62,000 bases of DNA from Cryptomeria japonica. Lineage: Eukaryota; Streptophyta; Pinopsida; Cupressales; Cupressaceae. Below the pieces are notes generated by a model, which had not been told where the DNA came from, ran no database searches, and saw nothing but the letters and a program-made list of their open reading frames with translations. Positions 12,817-23,658 of the stretch are shown here, piece after piece. Position numbers and translations under genes: made by a program. The DNA is taken from NCBI RefSeq assembly GCF_030272615.1, contig NC_081414.1, forward strand, positions 305,309,164 through 305,371,163, written 5' to 3'. Position 1 is the stretch's first letter. Each line of letters begins with the position of its first letter.

Positions 12817-14275
12817 TGATGGTATGATGAAAGAATAAGGATCCGGTCAACTATTGAGAAGGGGGGGTGAATTAGTAGATAGAAAACTGATATAAACTTT
12901 CACCAACCTCAAAATCAACCTCTCAATGCAAACTCTAAACTGTCAAGTTAAACCACTAAACTACAAATGCAATATCACTGTCAAGTTAAACCACTAAACT
13001 ACAAATGCAATATCACTGTCAAGTTAAACCAGTTGACTGTTATAACAGATTAACAATAAAACAACTTGAAACTTACAAACATCCAAATAATTTACTGACA
13101 TAAGTAAAACTTCATTTCAGATTGCTGTTGGTTAACATAACATATCAAAGTGGATTTAGCAGTTAAGCATTTCAACCATAGTAAACATAACCACAAAAAC
13201 ATTCACCACTTGTCACAGTATTTTTGACATGGAAACCCAAATGGGAAAAACCACGGTGGGGATGAATACCCACACGTATTCTAAACTCTTCTAAAGTTTG
13301 CCCTGTTAGGAGCCAAGCTTGTTAAAGCTTTACAATAAGTCTTGTTAAGAACAAATCCTATTAGGGACCACCCGGTTAAGGGATTGACTATAATGCCCTA
13401 TTAGAAGCAATACCTAGTGAGAAGTAACCTTGGCAGAGGATTTGAAATCCATGCTAATGGACCACCTGGTTAGAGGATTTGAATAACACTAAGCTTGTTA
13501 GGGCTTACCCAGTTAGGGGATTTTACTGTTATAATTGTTAGAAAACAACAAGAGTTTGCTGATCTGTTTGAATAACACTACACTTTCTTGTTCATATCCT
13601 TTTCATGTTCTTATCTGCCTTTACACAAATTGCAGATACATAATCTAGTTCGGCAACCACACTGTCACTCTCAACTACAAATTTGCTAACTCTGAAACAA
13701 AACAACTCATCGACCTTATAAACAAATCAATAGGTTGGTAACACAACACTAACCTTATTCTCTCATAGAGATTACAAACAAATTGGTTCAAGTATGATCG
13801 TTGGATTACATAACAATCTCTGGACATCATTAAGATAGCCTCGACCACTCCTTGATCACCACTTCATTGAACTTTGTAACTCATCATGCAGTTTGCATTG
13901 CATGCAATGTACTTTGTCATTCCCAAGATAAAAACCGTTATCTCAACGTGCCAAAAACACTTTGAAACTCTTCTCATACAACATGCATACGTGTCATAAT
14001 CATTACCACTAATGATTAGTTCATAAACCAATACAACCAATTGAACAAACTTAATTGGTTAGGGTTTATCATATCAACAGGTAGGGTTTACCGGTTGATC
14101 TCACCATTACTTAGCAATACCGGTTTCCTCCACAAACTCACCTACCGGTTGCAGTTCCCTTCACTAGCTCTTCCTACCAATTACAAAACAACATTTTAGC
14201 AACATCATTACCGGTTAATTGACATCAATGACAACATAACATTTCATTAATGCAATCTTCATGCAAATGCCAACA
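12817..14275 (-). mobile_element. Solo LTR, copia-like, TSD CAAAT
   Basis: About 1.46 kb in minus orientation, starting TGATGGTATG and ending TGCCAACA, with CAAAT at 12812-12816 and again at 14276-14280. Near its start it has the shared G-run block (TTGAGAAGGGGGGGTGAATTAGT, about 12855-12877). It also has repeated 'gttaggga' and 'accacccggttaaggga' type blocks in its middle and four exact ACCGGTT heptamers in its last 200 bases. No internal sequence remains. Confidence 0.85.
12940..13031. repeat. 38-bp tandem repeat in the solo LTR
   Basis: Two identical 38-bp units (12940-12977 and 12978-13015), each beginning CTGTCAAGTTAAACCACTAA, then a third partial unit of 16 bases. The lack of any mismatch between the full units in an old LTR suggests a recent slip or conversion. 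Confidence 0.92.
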
Positions 14276-14280
14276 CAAAT

Positions 14281-15150
14281 CTCTGCTATCTGATGTCAAA
14301 GTTTCATATGATAAGATTATAATTGACCATATAACCAAACCAGATTCTTCATTTACTTCTATATATTCAAAATTTGCAAAAAAATGAAAAGGTAAGAACC
14401 AACGGTCACTTCTTGGTTCAAAAATTCAAAATTGCCTTTCTAGAATGACAAGAAGAACAAAACAGATCTAAGAGCCTTACATCCTTCTTCCTTAAATCTT
14501 TGAAGGCTATGAAGATGCCTCTTATAAATTTCATTATCAATCCTACTCCTTTTTATCTCCACATGGGTTAATCTGATTCAAACTTTGATAGAGCTTCTAA
14601 GTATGAATCCAATTTTTGTACTATTTGTGTTTCATCTGCATGTATATCTACTTGTATTGGATCCAAAACTATCTTGATTTTTGACTTCCACTCTTCTTTT
14701 GGCCATAATTTTTTCTTTCCCTTATTATCTTTCTTCTTATTAAAAATAAGGGAGGCATATGATAGATACCAAGACTTTGAAAGTTTGAAAGCTCTGTCCT
14801 AATCATATTTGTATATATTTTAGGAGTGAAAAATATCTGAATTAGGACATACAGTCTTTCCTTAATTTCATTAATCATCTCATGTAAATATTCAGACAAA
14901 GGTTTTACAAGGCAAATTTAGAAACCATCCATGAGATTTCTTAGAAAAATAAACTGAATAGGCAATATACTTTTGCCATTTCAATTGGGACTAGTGGAAG
15001 TCCATGAGCTCTTTGTGCTCATCCCATGCTACCTTTACATGATCAAGGATCACAATGAATCTAAACTCTAGCAGAGTATCAACCACTTATGGTTTTGATC
15101 TCTTCTCTCCTTTTATCCTTGTAGAGCTGGTCAATCTCCTACTTATATTA
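14281..15150 (-). pseudogene. Unrecognised fossil coding region, middle piece
   Basis: Minus-strand reading with two or more frame changes gives protein-like blocks in order: VVDTLLEFRFIVILDHV and WDEHKELMDFH near 15100-14990, then LKWQKYIAYSVYFSKKSHG and WFLNLPCKTF, then KKLWPKEEWKSKIKIVLD and ADETQIVQKLDSYLEALSKF near 14700-14590. Several stops fall where Gln (CAG or CAA) would fit. No catalytic motif is visible and I do not recognise the family. It may join the pieces at 15647-17710 and 12566-12811 once two LTR insertions are removed. Confidence 0.45.
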
Positions 15151-15155
15151 GGAAT

Positions 15156-15646
15156 TGCATGCAGGAAATATCAATTAAATTCAAATAAAGATTAAATAGA
15201 TGAATGAAAAACATAAAAATAATAATAGTGAAGAGACAATTTTTAATGTGGTTCACCCAAACTTAGGCTCCATCCACCAAACTTAGATTCCAATGTTAGT
15301 ATCTAGCAAATAGAATTGATTACAACCAACAATACCTTGCAACTCAATGCCACTACAAAAATGCTACAAAAAACTCAATGGAAAACCCTAACCCTTAGCC
15401 ATTTTATCAAGACTTATGTCGGTTACAAAAATAAGGTTAGCATATGTTTGTCAATAGAAAATAACTCCCAACACCTTTATAAAATAATAAAAGTCATTTG
15501 AACTACCCTTGGACCCCGCAAGGGGTATTGCCCCTTGACCCCATCTTGGAGGGTGATGCCCCCAAATCCCTGTTAAATAATTTTGGGGGAAACTGCACCG
15601 AAAAAGGGGAAAATTTAACCCCAAGTTTGATTAGGCTCCATACAAC
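15156..15646 (-). mobile_element. Probable solo LTR inside the fossil coding region
   Basis: About 490 bp that breaks the coding-like reading on both sides. On the minus strand it starts TGTATGGAGCC and ends CCTGCATGCA. It has an LTR-like leader ('atgtggttcacccaa', 15245-15260) and GC palindromes next to its start. Flanks are only a weak match (ATTGT against ATTCC), so the boundaries are uncertain. Confidence 0.45.
15505..15570. repeat. GC-rich palindromic cluster
   Basis: In otherwise AT-rich DNA this stretch has GGACCCCGCAAGGGGTATTG followed by CCCCTTGACCCC and GGAGGGTGATGCCCCC, short inverted repeats of GGGG and CCCC around TATT and TGAT. They could fold as tandem small hairpins in RNA. 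Similar 'cccc...gcaagggg' runs are common in plant LTRs. Confidence 0.6.
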
Positions 15647-17710
15647 AATAGATTCATTTTTTATTTTTTAATCCTTGCCATAGCTAGGTCATTTCTTAGA
15701 CCTAATGCTTCTTTAGAAGATTGTTGTCCTAGAGATAGTAAGTACTCAGAGGGCCTAGAATATAATTTCTCCTCCAACTATTTAACTCTCTTTAGGAATT
15801 TTGATTTCTTCTTCCACCCTCTTAGATACTTTATGTACAAACTTGGAAACATTTACTAATAAATTAGTTGCCTCTATAGCTGTAGTGTCTGAGACTCTCT
15901 TAAGAAGAAGTTGGCCATATAGCTCATCTTGTTGTTGCACCACACAAGGCTTCTATGTAGTAGGATACAAACACCAAATAGCTAATATATCTAAATTATC
16001 ATCAAAGAAAGCGTAAAAAATAGGCTCTTGGCCTACTTAGGGTCCAAATTGTCAAATGTAATATCTTGTATTCTCCTCAAACTGTCAAATGCAGTGGCTA
16101 AAGAGAGATCCCAACCCTCTAAAAACAAGACATCACTCTTTCTCATGATTTGCCTCCCCATTTTAGGGGTCATATTATCAAATTTTTCATTTTCATATTT
16201 CAAATTTCATCTTTTAGCCTTAGTTTTGCCCCTTCACCAAGGCTTTCAAGTTGTATGGATCTCTCCTTTTGTATATGGTTTGCTATAATTTTAAGAAAAA
16301 AATAAGTAAACTCTCTTGTTTGAATAAAATTTTCATCACTCATTAAATTTTCACAAGCTCTCAACCTCAAATCTTCAGTACTATCACCTCCTAATCTAAA
16401 AGAACTAAGAGTTCTTTCAGGAGAAGGATCCTCAATTTTTACCCCGAATCTTGTATCAAATCTATGAGGTGGCATGGGTTTCTCCACTTAAGTGTTGAAT
16501 CCTTCATAGGATTCAAATGGAATCTCTCATCCAAGAAATAAAATATGTAGTGGTGTGACAACCCTTGGAATCTTAGAGATAATTAGAGGTTGTGCACTTG
16601 ATGAGGAGGGGGTTGGCATTGGCCTGTTTGAGAATAAAGCAACAAATGGTCTAGGAGGGGAAAGAGTAATCCCAATAAGAGATTGTGAAACTATAGGGGA
16701 AATAGAGGTAGGATATTTATAGCCAAGTGGAAGTGGTGGATGCATAGGTATATGTGGTGGAGAAGTCAACCTAATTGGAGAGCCAATAGATGATGGTGAT
16801 TCTAATCCTACCTTAATAAGAGGGAAAGTAGGCCCTACAAGTTGCACTTGTTCTCTTGGTAGCTCATGAGGCAAAGGCATCTCATCTAGATCTTTATAAG
16901 CACAAAAAATTGCCCTCATCTTATCTTTTGGAATCAAAATTTTCTCCCAATGAGATTAGGAGGTATCACTTCTATTCTTCAAATTCTCATTGTACATGAT
17001 TTTATACCATCTCTCCTTCTTCTTAAGGACCTCTTTATAGGATAATTTTTTTTTTTCAAGTCCTCTTCTCAATTCGATTCATGATTAGGACACTTTCCTT
17101 TTGTTAACCCATGTACAAACCATTGAAAATCATAAAATATATGCTTGGCAAAAGGAAGATTTTACTTACCAAGCATACGGTCTAGGGTGTCAAATGATTT
17201 TTTGTTTGTAAAATTATATCCTCTTCCTTGAACTTGTGATGGGAGGAATGACCCTTTGTTATAGTCATAGTCTACCTAATTGTGCAATCACATGTGAATC
17301 TTAGTTGTAGATTGTGTATCAGATGCTTGAAATGTAGGGACCATTAGCATGCTAACTTTGGGGTTGATGAGTTAGTTCCATTGAGAATGTTTATCTAATC
17401 ATGCATCCATGCAATGATCTAAGACATTCATGAAAGAAAAGGTGCTCGACTCCCAATTTCCCTTTGACTCATTGACCTCACCATTGTAGAGAAAAGAAAG
17501 GATGCAAGTTTAATCTAATTGTGCAAGGTGCATGAATATGGGTTGTTGATCTTGCACAATTTGTACTAAACATAAGTTAGTAATAAAAACATGAAAGGGG
17601 TGTGGGGATTAGACAATTTGCTTATTAGTGGCAACTACACAACAACGTGACAATTTGGAAGGCCCACATGGAAATAGTTGTGCAATATTTAATGCAAGGG
17701 ATGAAGTCAT
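15647..17710 (-). pseudogene. Unrecognised fossil coding region, N-terminal piece
   Basis: A minus-strand reading from a possible ATG at 17710-17708 (MTSSLALNIAQLF) stays protein-like for about 2 kb, with a few frame changes. Blocks in order: SPHPFHVFITNLCLVQIVQD, LYNGEVNESKGNW, VDYDYNKGSFLPSQVQGRG, TNKKSFDTLDRMLGK, IFYDFQWFVHGLTKGKCPNHE, EVLKKKERWYKIMYNENLK, IPKDKMRAIFCAYKDLDEMP, a Pro/Ser-rich stretch, MPPHRFDTRFGVKIEDP, DVLFLEGWDLSLATAFDSL, EATNLLVNVSKFVHKVSKR and LEEKLYSRPSEYLLSLGQQ. Stops sit mostly at likely Gln codons. I see no known enzyme motif. It could be a gag-type or extra ORF of an unknown element or a dead host gene; function unknown. Confidence 0.5.
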
Positions 17711-18524
17711 AGGTAATTGTAAATGCTAACAAAAGGGGTTGATCATTATAACAATTTAGTTGGCTTAGTTTATCACTTAAGTGATCAGGGACCTAGAACA
17801 AGTGCTCAATGATAAATTAAAACAAGATTTAGAGATGCATGTGCATTTCAATTTCACTTTTCTAATATCAAAATTCAAATAAATACAAATCAAATTGAAT
17901 TTATAAATCAAGTTCAATTCACATGTAAATAAAATTGAATTTCAAATAAAAATCCTACATCACATGCTAAAATCATAATGGATTAATCAATTCAATTAAC
18001 TCTTCAATCTCTATTTCTAATTCTCAATCATCAATCAAACCAGTCATCTCCCTAGTTATTTTTGTTAACTAATCAGTCCATCTAGTCATATATTCAATCT
18101 ATTCACTCAACAATTCAATCAATTGAGTTCCACCTCTCAATCAACGGTTCAACTATCAATCAACTTATGATCTCACATGAGTTCCACCTCTCATTCAATC
18201 CTCTCTAAAAATCTGTAAATGCAACATCAGTTATCCAATTTCAAAAACCACTATCTTTGAAATTATTGTGTCATCTTTATGTAGGAGTCCCATCACAATA
18301 TTTGAGAGCCATAAAACACAATATTGGAGATGAGAAATGGAAGCTTTTTTTTGGACCAATTGAGGGAGTTTTAATTATCTTTCATTATTATTTTCAATTG
18401 ATTTGATTTGATTTGATTGTTTTTTGTGGATTAGTTAATAAGATTAGAGTATTGGTGGTTTACTCTCTTAAATCTAGTTAAATATGGCTAATTTTCAGTT
18501 CTAAGAGATTTCCACAATCCATCT
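17711..18524. other. AT-rich stretch, possible LTR interior
   Basis: Poor in open frames and rich in repeated 'tcaattcaa' and 'caatcaa' words. It lies upstream of the primer-like site at 18739 and so may be the body of a 5' LTR. I could not find an LTR start in it, and it shows no visible match to the 3' LTR beginning at 47168. Confidence 0.35.
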
Positions 18525-18715
18525 ATTCGGAGAGTAGTTTCTAGATTTGATTGTGTGTACGATTTTTGCATCAATGTTTCGGATCACACTCAGTGATTCA
18601 TCATCAAGATGAAGAGAGTAAAAAAAATAAAATAATGCAAAAATCACAGAGTGTGATCCAAAACATTGATGCAAAAATCGTACACACAATCGAATCTAGA
18701 AACTACTCTCAGAAT
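18525..18715. repeat. Long inverted repeat, 71-bp arms
   Basis: Left arm 18525-18595 and right arm 18645-18715 are reverse complements with four mismatches in 71, separated by 49 bases. Both arms hold GATTGTGTGTACGATTTTTG or its complement. RNA across it would fold as one long hairpin. It lies just upstream of an LTR-type end at 18736, so it may be part of the LTR's transcribed end, a foldback insertion, or a small-RNA precursor. Confidence 0.93.
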
Positions 18716-18738
18716 GACTAATTTTCTTGATAAACATT

Positions 18739-18757
18739 TGGTGAACCCGATGTGAAC
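18739..18757 (+). other. Primer-binding site of a plus-strand LTR element (element I)
   Basis: TGGTGAACCCGATGTGAAC follows an LTR-like end in ACA (18736) by two bases. The same 19-mer with two changes is the primer site of element C (minus strand, 37939-37921). This supports a Ty3/gypsy-type 5' LTR ending here. I could not name the tRNA with confidence. Confidence 0.7.
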
Positions 18758-18839
18758 AACAATATTCTGATTTCTCTTTTATTTTCTATGTTTTTGCAGA
18801 TGCAACATACTAATTTCCATAGAAGTGCTCAGAATTTTG

Positions 18840-19350
18840 CATCTGCCTAATTAGATTTTCATATTCGTGCTAACATTTTTGCATTCATCATAGTTCCATA
18901 GAAGCGCTCAGAATTTTGCATCCGCCTAAACATATTTTCACATTCATGCTATGATTTTCACATTCTTACTAAGTTTTTCGCATTTGTGCTGACTATTTCG
19001 CATTCATAATAAAATTTTTTCATTTGCAAAATAAATTTAATAAAAATTCACTGACTATTTCGCATTAATATTAACTATTTCACATTTATATTAACTATTT
19101 TACATTTGTATTAACTATTTCGCATTTGCACTAACTATTTCATATTAATCATATTTGTCAGTTCCGTATTCGTACAAGCATCATTTCAAATCCGTTCTAT
19201 CATAATTATGCATTCGTCATGTCTGTATTTCACATTAGTTTTGTCTATAATTTCCATTAGGTTTAGCAGAATTTCGTATTAGTTTTAGTAGAAATTCACA
19301 TTCATTTATATAGCTTTTTACATTCATCTAGTTATTATTGCACATTCGTC
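18840..19350 (+). repeat. Degenerate 'TTTCGCATT' repeat array
   Basis: Dozens of variants of ACTATTTCGCATTNNTATTA, the best run at about 19045-19145 with a period near 20 bases. Upstream there is a longer duplicate, TAGAAGTGCTCAGAATTTTG at about 18820 and again with one change at about 18900. The array sits in the untranslated leader after the primer site. Confidence 0.75.
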
Positions 19351-19514
19351 TGGTAAAACATAAAGCTTTTTGTTTCTAGGTTTTCCTTTCTATTTTGGTT
19401 TTCTGGTGTTACTGATTTTTGGTGTAGTTTGTGGTGGGAAAAATAGAGAAGGCTCAATCGGTCCAAGATTTTTGTGAAACTATTGACATGTGTGATTGCA
19501 GGATCTCTTAGATT

Positions 19515-19700
19515 TTAATTCACTTTTTGATTTGGTGCTTAAAATAGACATGCATGAATTCACTTTTGGATTTGGTGCTTAAAATGAACATGCAATTCAC
19601 TCTTGGGTTTGATGCTTAAAATGGACATGCATGGATTCACTTTTAGATTTGGTGTTTAAAATTGACATGAACATGCATATCTCACACTTCAATTTTGGGT
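19515..19700 (+). repeat. Leader tandem repeat, about 48 bp, four copies
   Basis: Four diverged copies of 'ttcactttttgatttggtgc' followed by 'ttaaaatagacatgcatg'. They differ by small gaps and substitutions. The function is unknown; the stretch is not protein-like. The leader on either side (19351-20700) shows nothing else I can name. Confidence 0.75.
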
Positions 19701-20699
19701 TTAAAATAGATATGCATCTAGCTTATGATTATCTTAGCTCACATATTGCAATATCTTAAAGGAAAGAACATTTTTGTTTGGAGTGGTCCTACTATTAACA
19801 CACACTATCCTCTCCCGTGGCTTTCGTGGACCTGGGTGCAAGAGAAAAGTGTTAATGATGCTCAAGATTTTTATTTCAGTAGTTGAGGGATATCTTTGAT
19901 TATTAATTTTAGTACCCCATAGAGGTATTTCAAATTGGGATGTGTTGGGGATATCGTCTCTCCCAACATACTCTTGAGCGGTGTGTTTTTGAGCCACTAT
20001 AAAAAAACCCTGGTCAAACGGTTGAAGCGTTGAGTGAATTCAACATATGTGGAGGCCTTCTTTGCATTGATAAACTCAACTAAAGTCTTAAGTGGCTTGG
20101 TTCAAGAATCCATTGTTGGACTGAACTCATCGAAAAATTACTAAGAATCAATCTAGTTGCCCAAATCTCATGTTTAATGATTTAGGGTGTGTGGATCATA
20201 CCTCGAAGATACCCCTCATGTAGCTTTCTTAATGAGACAAAAATTCCCTAGTGATAAGACCTTTGGATCTTTAGGGTAAGAGAAATTGACATGCCCGAGA
20301 AGTGTGTGTCATGGAGTGGAGCCAGTGCTACCAAGTTCTCTATCTATCCATTTTGTTTCGGTATTTTATTATAGAGGCCCCATTGAATAGTTTCAAATTT
20401 CCAGCCTAGGCATTATTTGCTATGTTTTTCTATGTATCACTCATGTGTTTCAAACCAGTATAGAGTCAGTTTTTATTTGGGATAATTTAGGCCCTTCCTT
20501 GTGTAACTCTGATTTTTAGAGTGTGTCAGAACAAAATTCACTTGACCATACTTATCTTCAAACTGTGTTTTCAAAATCAGAATTTTTTTTTGTCACTCAA
20601 ACAAAGTTACTTCAACAAGTCCATCCAAAACAACAACAATGAAAACAAGGTCCAAGACTTTCAAAACAACAAAAATATCTTATCTTTTGTGATCATAGG

Positions 20700-21290
20700 T
20701 TTGCCTAAAGTCCATGGTCATTTTATAAGTCCTTGCATAATCATCATAATCCTTGCATAAATCCTTGCATAAGTCCTTATATAGTCCTCATTTATGTCTT
20801 CATTTATATCCTCATATTGCATAATCCTTGCATAAGTCCTTGCATAGTCATCATAATCTTTGCATAATTTCTTGCATAATTGTCATAGTCCTCATATAGG
20901 TCCTCATTTATGTCCTCATACTGCATAAGTCCTTGCATAGTCCCTATATAGTTCTCATATAGTCCTCATACTCCATAAATCCTTGCATAGTCCTTATATA
21001 GTCCTCATATAGTCCTCATATTGCAGAAGTCCTTGCATAATCCACACTTAGTCCTCATATTGCTTAGTCTGTTAGATAATCCATGCATATTCCTCATTTT
21101 TCACTTAGCATCAAGTATAAGCTTGTGATTTTGCACTTAGAATAAAATCCATCAAATAGTTCTTGCATATCCCTCATTTGTACTTAGAATCAAATCCACT
21201 AAATAGTCCTTGCTTAGTCCTCATTTTGCACTATGAATCAAGTCCATCAAATAGTCCTTGCAGTCAATTGATAAACCCATGCTTCACAGT
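20700..21290 (+). repeat. 'TCCTTGCATA' minisatellite-like array
   Basis: An irregular array of TCCTTGCATAAGTCC, AGTCCTCATATAGTCCTCAT and CATAATC words over nearly 600 bases, decaying after 21050 into 'aaatccatcaaatagtcctt' units of about 60-70 bp. It lies just before the Ser/Pro-rich open frame. Confidence 0.8.
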
Positions 21291-21331
21291 GTCCACCTTT
21301 TCATTCATCAATATACTCCTAGGAGTCTTTC

Positions 21332-22067
21332 ATGGCCTATACACAATCACAGAGCAAGATAAGTCAAATATGTCAAGATACATCTTTCAAGAATGAACAA
21401 AATCATCCACCCATGTCTAGAAATGACTCTTTCCAAAGTGATTATATCAAAGCCATATCTACCTCACATGACTCAAAACCAAACAATAAATCCAATTATA
21501 TCGTATTTCAAGTTTACTCCCAAGGGCTATCTGCAATACAAGTCCAAGATAATTTATTTCTTAATACAAACCCCTTGTACAATTTAGAAGTCCTAGATCC
21601 AATGCCACCATATGCTCCATTTCCAAGAAAACCCACTTCAGAGAGTACTATTCAAAATCCTTTCTCATCATGCCAAAGTGTTGATTCCTTCTAAGAATCC
21701 CCCATGCATATTCAAACTCCTATGTTGTGTCAAGAGGATAATCCAAATTCAGAAGAAATGAGTCCTATAATAAACCAAGATCAAGAACAAACTCTTTCAT
21801 CTAATCCATTTTTTGATCAAGATCCCACCTATCAATATTCTTATGATAATCCCCTCATTCTTTTATATTCCATCCAATATGATCACCTTCCATCTTGAGA
21901 ACAAAGTGTCCTTCCTAGTTCCATTCAACATCCACTTCCTAAGCAAGACCATGATATCCCTTCCATACCCTCCAATGTTCCAATTCAAAATCAAGAACAA
22001 AGCACAAACTGCAAAGATCCTATTCCAAACCAAGATCAAAGATTCCCTTCACCTCCATGTCATAATC
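21332..22067 (+). pseudogene. Element I Ser/Pro/Gln-rich ORF, part 1
   Basis: One reading frame runs from ATG 21332 (MAYTQSQSKISQ) to the miniature element at 22068. It has only two stops, a TAA at 21692 and a TGA near 21896, at positions that fit CAA and CGA. The composition is rich in Ser, Pro, Gln and Asn, with repeats of the type NQDQ and QNQEQ. It has no enzyme motif. After removing two insertions (22068-22449 and 22593-46577) the same phase continues at 22450 and 46578. It may be a gag-like or accessory protein of the element whose primer site is at 18739; I do not recognise the family. Confidence 0.55.
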
Positions 22068-22444
22068 TGTTGCAAGGTGTGCATCCTTGATCCCCTTTTG
22101 CTGTGTAGGGTAGCGCTTAAGTTTGTGACATGGCTTAACTGCCTCCTATGGATTCTATAAGTCTAGTGGTTGTATCGAGCATTAACAAGTCGATCTTTTG
22201 GTGCAATAGAAACCACATTTGTAACAAGTGGTATTAGAGCTTGGTCATAGTTTCAAACCACTTGCTTGCACTAGGGAGGGGATTGTTGTAAGGTGTGTAC
22301 CCTACATCTCCTTATGTTGTGTAGTGCAATGCTTAGGTTTGTAATATGGCTTAACCACCTCCTGTGAATTCTATAAGTCTAGTGGTTGTATTGGGAATTA
22401 ATGCCTATCAATATTTTAGTGCAACAACAAGCACACTTGTAACA
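22068..22444 (+). mobile_element. Miniature LTR retrotransposon (TRIM/SMART type), 377 bp
   Basis: Two LTRs (22068-22226, 159 bp; 22284-22444, 161 bp) flank only 57 bases. Both start TGTTG and end GTAACA. Two bases after the first LTR is TGGTATTAGAGC (22229-22240), an initiator tRNA-Met primer site. ACTAGGGAGGGGAT (22270-22283) is the purine tract before the second LTR. TAATC at 22063-22067 and 22445-22449 is a perfect target duplication. It codes for nothing and must have been moved by another element's enzymes. It interrupts the Ser/Pro-rich frame. Confidence 0.95.
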
Positions 22445-22449
22445 TAATC

Positions 22450-22592
22450 CTCCTAATCTTTCACTAGATCTCATTGCATCTACCCAAGTTGTTTGTAAAC
22501 CACTTACTTATCAAATGGGTTCCTCCAATTTCATTCAACTAGGTCTACTTCATGATCCTCTTCCATGCCAAAATCAAAGTGTCCTTTCTTCT
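22450..22592 (+). pseudogene. Element I Ser/Pro-rich ORF, part 2
   Basis: 143 bases between the miniature element and element A, open in the same phase as 21332-22067 (LIASTQVVCKPLTYQMGSSN and so on). Together with part 1 it is an exact number of codons, so the frame joins cleanly to 46578. Confidence 0.55.
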
Positions 22593-23402
22593 TGTTGGCA
22601 TTCTACACTCTTATGAGAATAGTTGAGGTTGTCATTGATGGAAACCATCTGATAACCTTCTGGAATTCATTTGGTAAGCCACCAATAGTTACCGACACCG
22701 GTAATAGACATCTACATACACTGACAGGCACTTCACCAACAACGGTAACGATACATACTGGCACTCCAGTCGACAGGGAATAATTTTTTTTTTACTGTAT
22801 TTTAATGTAATTATCTTTTGTAAAGCCGACATGGTACATTGTAATAGACTCATATATGTATGAGATTTTGTAAATCATTATGTGTGGAGAATGAGAGAGT
22901 AAGAAAATAAAAAAGGGAAGGATTTTATATGCGAATACATAAGGCAAATTTTGTATAAGGTTTTGGTAATAGAATGAGCTTAAACCGGTACTGAACCTGG
23001 CATAGTTGATGCTAATTTGAAGTAGTACATTGTATTGGATTTCATAATCCACTTTTGTAGTCTGTGTGACTCTTATTGAGCAGTGAGCTCTAGGCAGTTG
23101 GCCTTCCTGCATGTGCATGCCCCTCATTATAAGTAATATTTATTCATTGGCTAGTGAGTGAATATTGTGGGTCATGAATCCCATAGAGGTTTTTCCCATA
23201 CTGGGTTTCCTCGTTAAATATCTTATGTTATGGCATGTTCTCTATGTTGTCTCTGTTATTATTATTTGTAGAATTAATTCCTATTTATCGGTACACTATT
23301 TTGGGATGCAAAGTTCTTAATAAGTTTAAATATTTTGCTAACTGGTTAGATACTGATTCACCCCCCCTCTTAGTATCATTGGGACTGTCATTAATCCTAA
23401 CA
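22593..23402 (+). repeat. 5' LTR of element A
   Basis: 810 bp, TGTTGGCATT to CCTAACA, paired with 45766-46572. The block GATTCACCCCCCCTCTTAGT lies just before its end (about 23376-23395). The two copies differ mainly by scattered transitions, and each still ends in TG and CA. Confidence 0.95.
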
Positions 23403-23404
23403 AT

Positions 23405-23416
23405 TGGTATCAGAGC
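23405..23416 (+). other. Element A primer-binding site
   Basis: TGGTATCAGAGC, matching initiator tRNA-Met, two bases after the 5' LTR. Confidence 0.95.
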
Positions 23417-23437
23417 TTGGTCCTCTATTTTCAAAAG

Positions 23438-23658
23438 CCTAACAGCTTGAGGAAGATTTTGACACTGGTACAGATGGAGAACTTAAGAAAAAATTGGAAG
23501 GAGCTCTTGTAGATTATGATGTAGAGGAATTGAAGAATATCAAACTTGAAGATGATCTGAGGACTGTATAGGAATTCATTCAAGGACTTCAAGAGAATCT
23601 CACTATAGCTCAAAATAAAAGAAAAGAACTTCATGAGAAGATGTAGAAAGATGATGAT
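23438..23658 (+). pseudogene. Element A gag remnant, part 1 (coiled coil)
   Basis: A frame beginning close behind the primer site reads as a charged heptad-like helix (GELKKKLEGALVDYD, NLTIAQNKRKELHEK), with two TAG codons. There is no in-phase ATG and no capsid-type head, so the N-terminal part of gag seems to be missing. Element B cuts the frame at 23658; it resumes at 42582 in the same phase. Confidence 0.75.
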
